From NCBI RefSeq assembly GCF_010091945.1, contig NZ_WVIE01000003.1:124001-188000 (forward strand): 64,000 nucleotides of DNA, in the 5' to 3' direction. The DNA is from Myxacorys almedinensis A (GTDB lineage: Bacteria; Cyanobacteriota; Cyanobacteriia; Leptolyngbyales; Leptolyngbyaceae). The position numbers and the translations under genes were made by a program. Shown one piece after another: positions 16,796 to 25,579 of the stretch. A model generated the notes under the pieces. It ran no database searches. It saw only the letters and a program-made list of their open reading frames with translations, and had not been told where the DNA came from. The first letter of the stretch is position 1; every line of letters starts with the position of its first letter.

Positions 16796-17993
16796 TTCCT
16801 CCGGAATCTTGGGTATTACGAATTTCCCAAGCTTGTTCCAGAAGCTTAAACCATTGTTTCTGAACCTGATTTGGCGTGCAGCCGATCTGATGGGCGATCG
16901 CGCTTTCAGAGGTCTGCTGCTGCTTCAAGCTCAAAAGCTCTACCTGCTGGGGCGTCAGCCGATCATGCAGACTTTGCCACTGCCGGTGAGATAACCCCAA
17001 GTTCCGTTCTAAGTCTACCTCTAACCACTGGTGAACCAACTCCCAATGGTGAGAGAAAGAAAACCGGATGAGATGGTACTTAAATCGTTGTTGTAAGTAA
17101 TCCCGTTGGCGGGGCGTGAGTCCCAAAATCTCTTCGATTTCGTTAGCGGGTAAGTCTTGGAGCCGCAGCGTAAAGTAATCAATGCAGTCGTGCTGTTTGC
17201 GGTCTTCCAAATAGGCGATCAGTTCTTTCACCACTGTCTGCCGTAGAGTATCTTCTGCCAATTCAGGTTCTTGGGCAACCATCTGCTCCCGAACTTGCTG
17301 CATCGAGGCGACACTCCAAGCGCTGTCTGAGTCAGACATCGACCCCTCAGCTGCCTGCTCAAAATCTACGAGAGATTCGGTCGGCTGCTGCTGAGAAAAC
17401 GTTTGCGATCGCAAGATAATCAACTGCTGATTGCGATGCCCCGGTAGCGGGATGCGCCGCTTGCCATAGCGCTCTGTAAACGCCATATATTCTGCCAACT
17501 CCAGCACCGACTGCGGACTATAGGTTGGCGGTAGCTGCGATTCCCGCCGGAAGGCATTGAGCGCTTCCATATAGAAACTTTGCAGAAAATCCTCAATCAA
17601 AGTCAGTCGGGCTTGATAGCTCGATTGGCTTTGAGACGGCGTAATGTAGCGATAGACCACAGCACTTAAATTGCTATGAAGTTCTACCCGCCCTCGCCGA
17701 GAACCAAGTTTATAGTAGTGCAAACATTGCTGAAGCCGATGCCGTGCCAGAGTTGTTGCCCACGTCTGGACTTCGCCCGACGCTTGAATGCGCTTACTCT
17801 CCGAACAAATGCGGACTACCTCTTGAGCTAACCGATCTGCAACTTCACGACAATTTGGCTCGGATGCTTTGGTTGCCTGTTGCAGTTCGTTAACTAGAAG
17901 CTGAAAGATTGAGTCCACGCTCTGGCAGATTTCCCCCACGATATCTAATGTCTTGCAAATCAATGGAATCGCTCTCATTACTAGCAGGAACAT
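16776..17993 (-). CDS. hetZ: HetZ, filamentous-cyanobacterial developmental regulator
   Basis: HetZ acts early in heterocyst differentiation in Anabaena and is also kept in many non-heterocystous filamentous species. The 405-residue length matches the family (about 400). Characteristic stretches are SIFQLLVNELQQATKAS, WATTLARHRLQQCLHYYKLGS, LTLIEDFLQSFYMEALNAFRRE and LAEYMAFTERYGKRRIPLPG. The C-terminal third carries sigma-factor-like helix-turn-helix segments (EIEEILGLTPRQRDYLQQRF and SAIAHQIGCTPNQVQKQWFKLLEQ), so DNA binding is likely. Only 21 nt separate its ATG from that of the divergent 174-residue gene; ATG at residue 6 (MRAIPLICK) would leave a little more promoter room. patU overlaps its 3' end. 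Confidence 0.88.
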   Translation of the reverse strand: MFLLVMRAIPLICKTLDIVGEICQSVDSIFQLLVNELQQATKASEPNCREVADRLAQEVVRICSESKRIQASGEVQTWATTLARHRLQQCLHYYKLGSRRGRVELHSNLSAVVYRYITPSQSQSSYQARLTLIEDFLQSFYMEALNAFRRESQLPPTYSPQSVLELAEYMAFTERYGKRRIPLPGHRNQQLIILRSQTFSQQQPTESLVDFEQAAEGSMSDSDSAWSVASMQQVREQMVAQEPELAEDTLRQTVVKELIAYLEDRKQHDCIDYFTLRLQDLPANEIEEILGLTPRQRDYLQQRFKYHLIRFSFSHHWELVHQWLEVDLERNLGLSHRQWQSLHDRLTPQQVELLSLKQQQTSESAIAHQIGCTPNQVQKQWFKLLEQAWEIRNTQDSGGSESLDE

Positions 17994-18014
17994 TTTTGCA
18001 ATCTGTCGATCACA

Positions 18015-18539
18015 ATGGTGGTAGAAGAAATCCCTGATTATTCACTGGATGCTGGAATGAACTTAGACCAACAACTTCAAGACTTGATTGATCATGCACC
18101 TCAAGACGGCTCAACCCCTCAGATTATGGAGCGGGTAGCGCCGGTCATTAAAACTATGGCTGAACGGTTAAGGCATCCGCAGTATTACGTGGTGCAGACG
18201 CTTGATCAAAGCTGGGTGATGCTGACCCTGGCTAATCGTACCCAAAGCGATCGCGAGAAAAACGTAATTTACGCGTTCCCAACGCTCCAGGATGTAGCAT
18301 CAAGTCCTTACAATGTCTCCGATCCAAGCCTGATTGCGTTGCCCGTTCCAGTGACCCACATTTTGTTTCAGATGTTAGCGATGACGCAAAGCGACAGCAC
18401 TATCTTTTTTGAAACGCCAGGAGATGTGACCATTGGTACGGAAATTCAACGAGCAGAGATGGAGCAACTCATTCAAGAAGGTTGGCAAAATCAGGCAGAT
18501 GCAGACCCTCAATACAATATTCCAAGTGATATTGCTTAG
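18015..18539 (+). CDS. Unknown soluble protein divergent from hetZ
   Basis: This acidic 174-residue cytosolic protein has no recognised domain. The body (IMERVAPVIKTMAERLRHPQYYVVQTLDQSWVMLTLANRT) looks like a small alpha/beta fold. The C-terminal end EMEQLIQEGWQN is helical. An internal ATG at 18057 (MNLDQQLQDLIDH, residue 15) would widen the 21-nt gap to hetZ and is a credible alternative start. The head-to-head arrangement with hetZ implies a shared promoter region and possibly common control. A weak hairpin at 18582-18607 follows. Function is not known; I see no family resemblance that would let me name it. Confidence 0.75.
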   Translation: MVVEEIPDYSLDAGMNLDQQLQDLIDHAPQDGSTPQIMERVAPVIKTMAERLRHPQYYVVQTLDQSWVMLTLANRTQSDREKNVIYAFPTLQDVASSPYNVSDPSLIALPVPVTHILFQMLAMTQSDSTIFFETPGDVTIGTEIQRAEMEQLIQEGWQNQADADPQYNIPSDIA

Positions 18540-19140
18540 GGGGTTTTAAGGGTTGAATTAAACGTAAACTTCATCAAACAAGGGCTGCAAATTTTGAATA
18601 TTTGCCCTGCAAAACGAGTGGTGAGCTTGATTTGCAGTCCTAACTTGGAAGAGATAAAGCGATGTGTAAAGTCAACCGTTAAATCACGAATCTTCTTGAT
18701 TGTACCTGCTCTTTTCTTAGTAAAAGTTCCGGGCGAAAATCCAAACGGAATCATTAAACTTCAAGCTACTGATTTCATAGAATCTTTATATATTCAGTCC
18801 TGGATTTGCGCCGAAGTTTGGTAAAAGCAGAGCAAAATTGCAATAATCCTGCGCCCAAACCTGATAAAAACGGCGAACAAAACTGCATATCTGCTCCTAA
18901 AAAATTTATCTTTTATTTCATAACTTTAGAATCATCAAGGGTTCTGTTTGAGGCATTGTTCGTAATTCCTCACATTAGCTTGTGTCAGATTTTAGACCAT
19001 CACAATGCCTTTTGACTTTAAGCCCAGATTCTGATCCCAAGTACGTACTCTGATGTTAGATAGGCACATTCCTACGTGCTGAAAGCTAATGTTAAGATTA
19101 ATAAGATTTTCTAAGTTTCAATTAGTAAACAATAGAAAAA
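18540..19140. other. 600-nt AT-rich gap, no gene recognised
   Basis: This is the longest gene-free stretch of the window. Short frames at 18594-18824 and 18806-19015 have no family resemblance or good ribosome site. It contains a hairpin at 18582-18607 (GGGC-TG-CAAAT against ATTTGCCC, no T-tract) and the palindrome GTACGTAC near 19041. Composition is more AT-rich than the flanks, so it may be a decayed gene or a regulatory region. I see nothing firmer. Confidence 0.5.
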
Positions 19141-19425
19141 ATGACTGAGTTTTTACCTACGGCTAATCTCAGCCTGATTTTATGCTGCTACGCCAACTTA
19201 ACACCGCAAATGCAAATTATTCGGATTGCAAATAGTCCAGATTTCTATTTAGAACGAGTGGCATTTCCGGGAGAAAAGCTTTTGTTTAGAGCACCCTTTG
19301 ATGCCCAGTTAGAAGTTCATACAGGGATGTTTGTGAGTTCTATTTTGTCAGATACGATCGCGTGTCAGACCTTAAAAGTGAAGCAGCCCGATGCTCTCGG
19401 CGCGATCGCTGATCGCCTTGATTAG
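19141..19425 (+). CDS. DUF1830 family protein
   Basis: This 94-residue protein fits the small cyanobacterial DUF1830 family. It shows the typical order LCCYANLTPQMQIIRIANSPDFYLERVAFPGEKLLF, then APFDAQLEVHTG and SSILSDTIACQ. The family is largely restricted to cyanobacteria and has no assigned biochemical role. A conserved CC pair near residue 15 and a later Cys in IACQ are visible, but no metal site can be proven. The protein has no membrane helix or signal peptide. It stands alone after the 600-nt gap, 124 nt upstream of the DAHP synthase gene, and may be transcribed with it. Confidence 0.85.
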   Translation: MTEFLPTANLSLILCCYANLTPQMQIIRIANSPDFYLERVAFPGEKLLFRAPFDAQLEVHTGMFVSSILSDTIACQTLKVKQPDALGAIADRLD

Positions 19426-19549
19426 GGTTTTGCGTCTCTGTCATACCATTTTGGCACCTAGGACGAGATCACTCGCTGTTACAATAATTCAGGCAGGTTC
19501 TTCTTGGCTCAGCTTGCGTGAGCAATTTCTGTATTGAGTAATTCTACCC

Positions 19550-20617
19550 ATGCGTAAAACGTCCGATCTACATGTTGTGGAAACCAAGCGGCTCATGGCT
19601 CCCACAGCATTAAAAGCAGAGATCCCCATGACTGAGACCGCCGCTTCGCTTGTGGCTCAGACTCGCGATCGCATTCGTCGCATTCTCCGGCAAGCCGACA
19701 ACCGCCTGCTCGTTGTAGTGGGACCTTGCTCAATTCATGATGTGAATGCAGCCTATGAATACGCTGAAAAATTAGCACCCGTCCGCCAAGCCTTGTCGGA
19801 TAAGCTGGAAATCGTGATGCGCGTCTACTTTGAGAAGCCACGCACCACCACCGGCTGGAAGGGACTCATCAACGACCCGCATTTAGACGAAAGCTACGAC
19901 ATCAACACAGGGCTACGGTTGGCTCGCAAGCTACTTCTAGACTTAGCCCAACTCGATATTCCGAGTGCCACCGAGCTACTCGATCCAATCATTCCTCAAT
20001 ATTTAGCAGATCTGATTTCGTGGAGTGCGATCGGTGCTCGAACCACCGAAAGCCAGACTCACCGCGAAATGGCATCTGGTCTCTCAATGCCAGTCGGATT
20101 TAAAAATAGTACTGACGGCAATTTGCTTTCAGCCGTCCATGCGGTGATGGCGGCAAATCATCCCCATCGGTTTCTGGGCATCAATGCCGAGGGCATGGCA
20201 AGTATTGTCGCTACGACAGGCAATCCTGACTGTCATATCATTTTACGGGGCGGCAAATATGGCGCTAACTACAGTGCCGCCGATCTGGAGAGAGCCACTG
20301 CCGAGTTGACCCAGCAGAACATTATTCCCCGTGTCATGGTCGATTGTAGCCATGGCAACAGCAGCAAAGATTACCGGCGTCAATCCATTGTGCTGAAAGA
20401 CTTGGCAGAACAATTAAAAGCAGGTTCCCAGCACTGTATGGGAGTCATGATTGAGAGCCACTTGGTCGCGGGCAGCCAATCTATTCCCAACGACTTGAAC
20501 CAATTGACTTATGGGCAAAGTATCACCGATGCGTGCGTCGATTTCTCGACAACGCTTGACATGCTGCATCTGCTAGCCGATTCGGTTGAGCATCGAGCGG
20601 CAGGAGTCTTGTGCTAA
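19550..20617 (+). CDS. aroF: 3-deoxy-7-phosphoheptulonate synthase, class I (AroF/AroG type)
   Basis: This enzyme joins phosphoenolpyruvate and erythrose 4-phosphate into DAHP, the first step of the shikimate pathway, in the cytoplasm. The 355-residue length is typical of the class I alpha enzymes. Diagnostic motifs are VVVGPCSIHD (about residues 57-66), MRVYFEKPRTTTGWKGLINDP, GARTTESQTHREMASGLSMPVGFKN and MVDCSHGNSSKDY, which supply substrate- and metal-binding residues. Feedback specificity for Phe or Tyr cannot be told from sequence alone, so the symbol is conventional. A GST gene follows 76 nt downstream across a small hairpin (TGCTAGC...GCTAGCA, 20640-20674). Confidence 0.95.
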   Translation: MRKTSDLHVVETKRLMAPTALKAEIPMTETAASLVAQTRDRIRRILRQADNRLLVVVGPCSIHDVNAAYEYAEKLAPVRQALSDKLEIVMRVYFEKPRTTTGWKGLINDPHLDESYDINTGLRLARKLLLDLAQLDIPSATELLDPIIPQYLADLISWSAIGARTTESQTHREMASGLSMPVGFKNSTDGNLLSAVHAVMAANHPHRFLGINAEGMASIVATTGNPDCHIILRGGKYGANYSAADLERATAELTQQNIIPRVMVDCSHGNSSKDYRRQSIVLKDLAEQLKAGSQHCMGVMIESHLVAGSQSIPNDLNQLTYGQSITDACVDFSTTLDMLHLLADSVEHRAAGVLC

Positions 20618-20693
20618 ACGGCTCAGAGGGAGAGAGTTTGCTAGCTGCTAAGAACGCTATGCTGGCTAGCAGCAGTGGACTTTAAGAAACCCC

Positions 20694-21305
20694 ATGATTG
20701 ATCTCTATACTTTCACTACTCCAAATGGGCGTAAAGCTTCGATCATGCTGGAAGAGGTAGATTTGCCTTACCAGGTGCATGTGATTGACATCACTAAAGG
20801 TGATCAGTTTAGCCCAGATTTTGTGGCGATTAATCCTAACAGCAAGATTCCAGCGATCGTAGATCCCGATATCCCGATCACCGTGTTTGAATCTGGAGCG
20901 ATTTTGATCTACTTGGCAGAGAAAACCGGAGCCTTTATGCCATCGGATCAGGTTGGGCGATATCAGGTCTTGGAATGGCTGATGTTTCAGATGGCAAGCG
21001 TGGGACCGATGTTTGGGCAACTCAATCACTTTAAGAAGTATGCTCCTGAGAAGATTCCTTACGCAATTGAGCGGTACGAAAAGGAGACGCTGAGGCTTTA
21101 TGGAGTGTTGGATCGACAACTCGCGCAGCACGAGTACCTTTGCGGCGACTATACGATCGCAGATATTGCGACGTTCCCATGGGTTGCGGCTTATGAGTTT
21201 CAAGGGCTGACGCTGGATGAGCATCTCAATCTGAAACGCTGGTTTGACGCGATCGCACAGCGCCCCGCCGTGCAGAAAGGGATGAACGTGCCAGAGCAAA
21301 AGTAG
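20694..21305 (+). CDS. Glutathione S-transferase family protein (YfcG/Nu-class-like)
   Basis: This 203-residue cytosolic protein has an N-terminal thioredoxin-fold GST domain (MIDLYTFTTPNGRKASIMLEEVDLPY) and an all-helical C-terminal domain. The TPNGRK start, the NSKIPAI cis-proline segment and FESGAILIYLAEKTG (GSH gamma-Glu binding, E-S) follow the YfcG/Nu-class pattern. These enzymes use an N-terminal Thr/Asn site rather than Tyr or Cys and often show disulfide-bond reductase activity. The length is typical. It lies 76 nt after the DAHP synthase gene on the same strand and is convergent with DUF389. The exact substrate is unknown. Confidence 0.9.
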   Translation: MIDLYTFTTPNGRKASIMLEEVDLPYQVHVIDITKGDQFSPDFVAINPNSKIPAIVDPDIPITVFESGAILIYLAEKTGAFMPSDQVGRYQVLEWLMFQMASVGPMFGQLNHFKKYAPEKIPYAIERYEKETLRLYGVLDRQLAQHEYLCGDYTIADIATFPWVAAYEFQGLTLDEHLNLKRWFDAIAQRPAVQKGMNVPEQK

Positions 21306-21335
21306 GGGTTTGTCAAGGTTGAAATAAGAGACTAG

Positions 21336-21373
21336 GAGTGGATGGGTTGGTCAGAAATCGAACCCATCCACTC
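21336..21373. repeat. Perfect 13-bp stem hairpin between convergent genes
   Basis: GAGTGGATGGGTT (21336-21348) and AACCCATCCACTC (21361-21373) form a perfect inverted repeat with a 12-nt loop. It lies between the GST gene and the oppositely oriented DUF389 gene, with no T-tract. The GAGTGGATGGG motif recurs in the repeat at 3901-3990, also between convergent genes. Confidence 0.8.
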
Positions 21374-21494
21374 ATGTACCCATGCCCCATCAACGGCTGT
21401 TCCAGATCAGGGTAACCCGTTGAAAAAAGCTCAGCGTGCGATTTATAAAGTGCGATCGCTTGCCAAACTCTTAGGCGCTTTCTCCAGCCAGCCT

Positions 21495-22538
21495 TTAAGA
21501 CTCAAACGTTCGGGCAGGAATGATTCGGACTTTGAGAGAAATAGGTGCACCTAACTCGGCTTGCAAAAATTCTTTTACTAGCCTGATTTGTTCTTGAGAA
21601 ATAGAGTTGAGCGGAGTAGTCACTTCTAAATTGATCAAGAGTCTATCCCTTTGTTGACTAACCGCCAGATTTTGAATATCAACTCCAGCAAACGTGACCG
21701 TTCGAGTCCGAATCAGACGATCCACACTGGCTTGTGCCTGCCCTCGAAGCACGATCGTTTGGAGGGAAAATCCTAGCGGAATTGCCAGCACCATAAGCGT
21801 TGCGATCGCAACAGCAAGCCCGTTTTTAGCGCGGGTTAAAGAACCATAGCGATGACATAGAAACACCACACCGCCGCTAAAAATAATCCCAACTAGGTTT
21901 GTAAAAAATAGCACAGTCGCGCCGATGCTCACTGAAGGCGACCCTTGAGCAAGACCAATCCCAACCACGCTGAGGGGCGGAACCAGCGCTACCGCGATCG
22001 CAACCCCCGGCAAAGCATCTGCCACCGCCTTACGAGACTTGGCAAATGCCCCTGCTGCCCCTGCTGCTAATGCAACACCGAGATCCATCAGCGTGGGCTG
22101 CACACGCCCCATCACTTCTGAGCCAAGCGTATTTAGCCCAACCGCTTGGGTAATCAGCATTGAGATGCCAACGGTTAAGATGATGCCTGTAAACAGGGTC
22201 AGCCCAGCGCGGCGCAGCAGCCGCCGATTGCCCGATACAATGCTGTATGCGATCGCAATAATCGGTCCCATCAGAGGAGCCACAATCATCGCACCAATAA
22301 TCGTGGCAACGCTATTGGCCAGCAATCCGAGTGCCGCAATAATGCCAGACAACGACAGCAACGTAAAAAAGCTGACCGAAGGCACTGACCCCCGCCAGAG
22401 ACTCCGATTGAGGCTTGTCACCGAAACGGGCTTTTCAGCGAGCCACGCCCAGTCTCCACTGCTGTGACTCCACAGTTGAGTGAGTCTTTGGTAACCCCAA
22501 CCCCAGGCTTTCTTAGAAAAGGTTTGCAAAATTATCAT
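21495..22538 (-). CDS. DUF389 integral membrane protein
   Basis: This 347-residue membrane protein matches the DUF389 family (TIGR00341-type). After an N-terminal soluble part it has several membrane helices starting with FFTLLSLSGIIAALGLLANSVATIIGAMIVAPLMGPIIAIAYSIVSGNRRLL. GAMIVAPLMGP is the hallmark. Another signature run is VALVPPLSVVGIGLAQGS. A small soluble C-terminal domain follows (VTFAGVDIQNLAVSQQ onward). The biochemical role of the family is not established; a transport or channel function is often assumed. ATG at 22536-22538 is followed by MIILQTFSKKAWGWGYQ. The gene is single, convergent with GST across the hairpin at 21336-21373. Confidence 0.92.
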   Translation of the reverse strand: MIILQTFSKKAWGWGYQRLTQLWSHSSGDWAWLAEKPVSVTSLNRSLWRGSVPSVSFFTLLSLSGIIAALGLLANSVATIIGAMIVAPLMGPIIAIAYSIVSGNRRLLRRAGLTLFTGIILTVGISMLITQAVGLNTLGSEVMGRVQPTLMDLGVALAAGAAGAFAKSRKAVADALPGVAIAVALVPPLSVVGIGLAQGSPSVSIGATVLFFTNLVGIIFSGGVVFLCHRYGSLTRAKNGLAVAIATLMVLAIPLGFSLQTIVLRGQAQASVDRLIRTRTVTFAGVDIQNLAVSQQRDRLLINLEVTTPLNSISQEQIRLVKEFLQAELGAPISLKVRIIPARTFES

Positions 22539-23048
22539 AGGGTGAAGAAAGTTGAATCCTAAAGGTCAAAAAACTGGAGGTCGAAACTCTGGGAATGGTC
22601 AGATTCCGACTGATCATAGTCGGCTTTCTTGCCGTGTGAAAATTGACCTCAAGTAGAATCTTCTGCTTCTGAAGGCAGGTAGAGCAAGAAAATCGGCAAC
22701 AGGTCTGTTTTGTAATGGATGCAGCATCATCTTTTAGCACGGCTCAACGAACCCTCGCTTTGAGAATGGGGATTTAGCAAAATCTGGAGTTGCCCCCACC
22801 CTAATGACTCTCCTTAAAAAGGGAACCGAGGTCTTGCTTGCTTTTCCTGCGGCAGAAAGCTTGCAGATGAGGGCAGCCGAACGTGTGCAATGACCAACGT
22901 TATTTAACTGGCGTTCCTTAGCATTAAGAACATGAGGGATCGTTAACAAAGCGCCGAAAACAGTTACGCTCCAGGCTATGCTTTTAAGTTGCATCAGGTC
23001 AAGCGTTGCCCGATGCTAAACAGTAATACCCCTACGAACGACATAACC
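22539..23048. other. 510-nt divergent promoter region, no gene recognised
   Basis: This stretch lies between the DUF389 gene and argJ, which point away from each other, and must hold both promoters. Frames at 22513-22740 and 22734-22994 have no recognisable product. I see no repeat or element here. Upstream in-frame starts for argJ (TTG 22989, ATG 23013) fall within it. Confidence 0.5.
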
Positions 23049-24332
23049 ATGAGCGACTGGACTCAAATTTCTGGTGGAGTGACCGCGCCCAAAGGATACC
23101 GAGCCGCAGGTATCATCGCCGGGCTTAAACCCTCTGGGTTGCCAGATTTAGCCTTGATTGTTTCAGAGGTGGATGCGATCGCGGCGGGGGTCTTCACCAC
23201 AAGTCATGTCCGGGCAGCCTGCGTGGATTATTGCCGCGAGCAGTTGCAAGCCAAACCAACGGCGCGTGCCATTTTGTGTAATGCTGGGCAAGCCAACGCT
23301 GCCACAGGGCTTCCAGGCATTATCGACGCTCAGGAAAGTGCTCAACTCATTGCCCAAGCTTTGAACATTTCCTCGGATTTGGTGCTGTTAGCCTCTACCG
23401 GAGTGATTGGGCAACGGATCAAAATGGACGCGCTGCGATCGGGGATTCCGCGTTTGGTTGAAAGCGCCAGCGAAACAGGTTCGGCGGCGGCAGCCAAAGC
23501 GATCGCGACGACAGATCTTGTGACCAAATCAGTTGCGCTAGAAACGATGATCGGCGATCGCCCAGTTAGAATAGGCGGAATCGCGAAGGGATCAGGCATG
23601 ATCCATCCCAACATGGCAACGATGCTGGCGTTTGTCACCTGCGATGCGGCGGTTTCTCCTCAGCTTTGGCAACAGATGCTCAGCCGTGCTGCTGATCAGA
23701 GCTTTAACCAAGTCACGGTCGATGGAGATACCAGCACCAATGATTCGCTGATTGCCCTAGCCAATGGGCAGTCTCGCACGCCTGCCATCACCGAGATGGG
23801 CGCGGAAGCCGAAAAATTAGAGGCGATGTTGACCAAGGTGTGTACTGATTTGGCAAAAGCGATCGCACGAGATGGAGAAGGCGCAACCTGCCTGATCGAA
23901 GTTCGGGTGACGGGTGCATCGCACAACGAAGCAGCGCGGCGAGTTGCCCGCACGATCGCTGGGTCGTCGCTGGTAAAATCCGCTATTTTTGGACGCGACC
24001 CAAACTGGGGCAGAATTGCCGGAGCCGCCGGACGAGCCGGTGTGCCGTTTAACCAGGAGGAATTGCAGATCAGGCTGGGCGATTTGCTGCTGCTGAAAAA
24101 CGGGCAGCCCCAAGCTTTCGATCGTCAAGCGGCAAGCCAGTATCTCAAGCAGCAAGCCGATGCGAGTATAGGGTCGCCTGCCGATCCATCAACTGGGAAC
24201 GGGGCAACGCAGTCAATCGATCATCCCGTTGTTATTTCGGTGGGAGTCGGCACTGGCTCTGGGCACGGTATGGCATGGGGATGTGATCTCAGCTATGACT
24301 ACGTGAAGATCAACGCCGAATACACAACATAA
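23049..24332 (+). CDS. argJ: ArgJ, bifunctional glutamate N-acetyltransferase / amino-acid acetyltransferase
   Basis: ArgJ recycles the acetyl group from N-acetylornithine to glutamate in the arginine pathway, and bifunctional members also use acetyl-CoA. The precursor self-cleaves at the conserved AT-ML site. Here KGSGMIHPNMATMLAF places the nucleophilic Thr at residue 191, giving alpha and beta chains of normal size. Further signatures are STGVIGQ, DGDTSTNDS, and GRDPNWGRIAGAAGRAG. Starting at ATG 23049 (MSDWTQISGG) gives 427 residues. Upstream TTG 22989 or ATG 23013 would only add a non-conserved tail. It is a single gene, cytosolic. Confidence 0.96.
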   Translation: MSDWTQISGGVTAPKGYRAAGIIAGLKPSGLPDLALIVSEVDAIAAGVFTTSHVRAACVDYCREQLQAKPTARAILCNAGQANAATGLPGIIDAQESAQLIAQALNISSDLVLLASTGVIGQRIKMDALRSGIPRLVESASETGSAAAAKAIATTDLVTKSVALETMIGDRPVRIGGIAKGSGMIHPNMATMLAFVTCDAAVSPQLWQQMLSRAADQSFNQVTVDGDTSTNDSLIALANGQSRTPAITEMGAEAEKLEAMLTKVCTDLAKAIARDGEGATCLIEVRVTGASHNEAARRVARTIAGSSLVKSAIFGRDPNWGRIAGAAGRAGVPFNQEELQIRLGDLLLLKNGQPQAFDRQAASQYLKQQADASIGSPADPSTGNGATQSIDHPVVISVGVGTGSGHGMAWGCDLSYDYVKINAEYTT

Positions 24333-24697
24333 CAGTTTGATACACATATTCTCTAGATAACATCAATCGTGATTAACAATGTATTAGTCATAGATTTGAA
24401 GCGAAAAATGGCTCGCTCTACACACATCAAACGCAATTACTTTACATTTCTTTTCACAAGCGGTATCAATCCAAAGGAATGCTGCGATCGCAGCTTGTGT
24501 TCTCTAAAACAAGCAAAACTATGATTCCTTCTTTTGATTGGATGATGACCTATCTTGAGATAGATCAGATTCTTGAAGGCAACACGCTAAATTATTCATG
24601 TGAGCAAACGAAAGCCAGACGGAACAACTCTTCTGAACGCGATCAACTGCAACCCATTCTATGATTCTCACCTATATCTAACCCCTTATATCTAACC
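24333..24697. other. Gap after argJ with a possible 61-codon ORF
   Basis: No known gene is recognised. A 61-codon frame (24479-24664, beginning MLRSQLVFSKTSKTM) lies 33 nt upstream of the terminator at 24698-24736. It could be a small protein or a small RNA unit. A repeated TATATCTAACC pair lies just before the terminator (about 24673-24697). Confidence 0.35.
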
Positions 24698-24736
24698 GAA
24701 AGAGTGTAGTAGGCTTAAGTCTGCTGCACTCTTTTT
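24698..24736 (+). terminator. Rho-independent terminator
   Basis: AAAGAGTGTAGTAG pairs (with G-U pairs) with CTGCTGCACTCTTT around a short loop and is followed by a T-run on the plus strand. It lies 366 nt after argJ and thus may serve a short unit in between or a long argJ 3' end. Confidence 0.7.
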
Positions 24737-24810
24737 AGATGGCTAATATAGAGGGTTCAAAGAGCACTCAAATGGTTTTAACGGGGCAGTTCTAAAAAAC
24801 TTAAAGGGGT

Positions 24811-25482
24811 TTAGGCTGTCGGTTTTTGTGCCTGAATCGTTTGCAAGCTACCTCCGGCATAAAGAGCGCGATCGCAGTTTTGAAAGCCAGCTTCTGTGAG
24901 CAACGTTGGCAAATCTGTTTTTAGCAATTGCCAAGCGGTTTCTGTTTCAAACAACCAGAAGAATACCGTTAAACCAGGGATAAATAACGGGTTGGTTGGC
25001 AGGTGAAAATCAACCATGGCAAAAAAACCGCCCGGCTTGAGAACCCGGTAAACCTCCTGAAAAATCTGCCTCAACTGCGGAGTCTCCATCTCATGCATCG
25101 CCGCACTGGTGTGAACCAGATCAAACCTATTGTCGGCAAGGGGAATTTCTTCGGCAAACGCTTCTACATAGGCAGCTTGCGGAACATTTTTTTGAGCACG
25201 TTTGATCGATAGCGGAGACGCATCAAGCCCAGTAACATGGCGCGATCGCTGCACTAAAAATGCGGTCGTTTGACCACTACCGCAGCACAAATCCAGCACC
25301 TCTGTTTCCGCCTCAAGCGGGAGACCTTGCAGCGCCAACTGCCGAAACCGAGCTTCCCCACCTACAGCCACAGCCGCGAGGCGGGAAATGCTGTCGTAAA
25401 GCCACTGATAGCGGTAGCTGAGGTCACGGAGGATGGTTGCCATCGGCAGAAAAGAATGAGGGACACCTACGGAAACGGTCAC
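24811..25482 (-). CDS. Class I SAM-dependent methyltransferase (UbiE/MenG-like)
   Basis: This 223-residue Rossmann-fold methyltransferase shows motif I EVLDLCCGSGQTTAFL (about residues 61-76), post-I acidic end VTGLDAS, a motif II-like region RFDLVHTSAAMHEME and motif III VLKPGGFFAMVDFH. The fold matches methyltransferases that act on quinones or other small lipophilic molecules; the true substrate is unknown. The first residues (MTVSVGVPHSFLP) are not conserved-looking, so a start at the second Met (residue 14, MATILRDLSYRYQ) is plausible. It stands between the terminator at 24698-24736 and the integrase gene, on the minus strand. Confidence 0.88.
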   Translation of the reverse strand: MTVSVGVPHSFLPMATILRDLSYRYQWLYDSISRLAAVAVGGEARFRQLALQGLPLEAETEVLDLCCGSGQTTAFLVQRSRHVTGLDASPLSIKRAQKNVPQAAYVEAFAEEIPLADNRFDLVHTSAAMHEMETPQLRQIFQEVYRVLKPGGFFAMVDFHLPTNPLFIPGLTVFFWLFETETAWQLLKTDLPTLLTEAGFQNCDRALYAGGSLQTIQAQKPTA

Positions 25483-25579
25483 ACCGAAGCGTGAAAAGAG
25501 GCATGAAGATCGGGCGCGCAGCAGAATGAAAGGTCACCTAGATCTAGTTTTTGTGCAACAACGCCGACCGTCTGGTTTT

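Noticed and set aside
23342-24155. Minus-strand frames opposite argJ
   Set aside because: argJ is clearly the real gene; the other frames are low-complexity Ala/Ser/Arg shadows.
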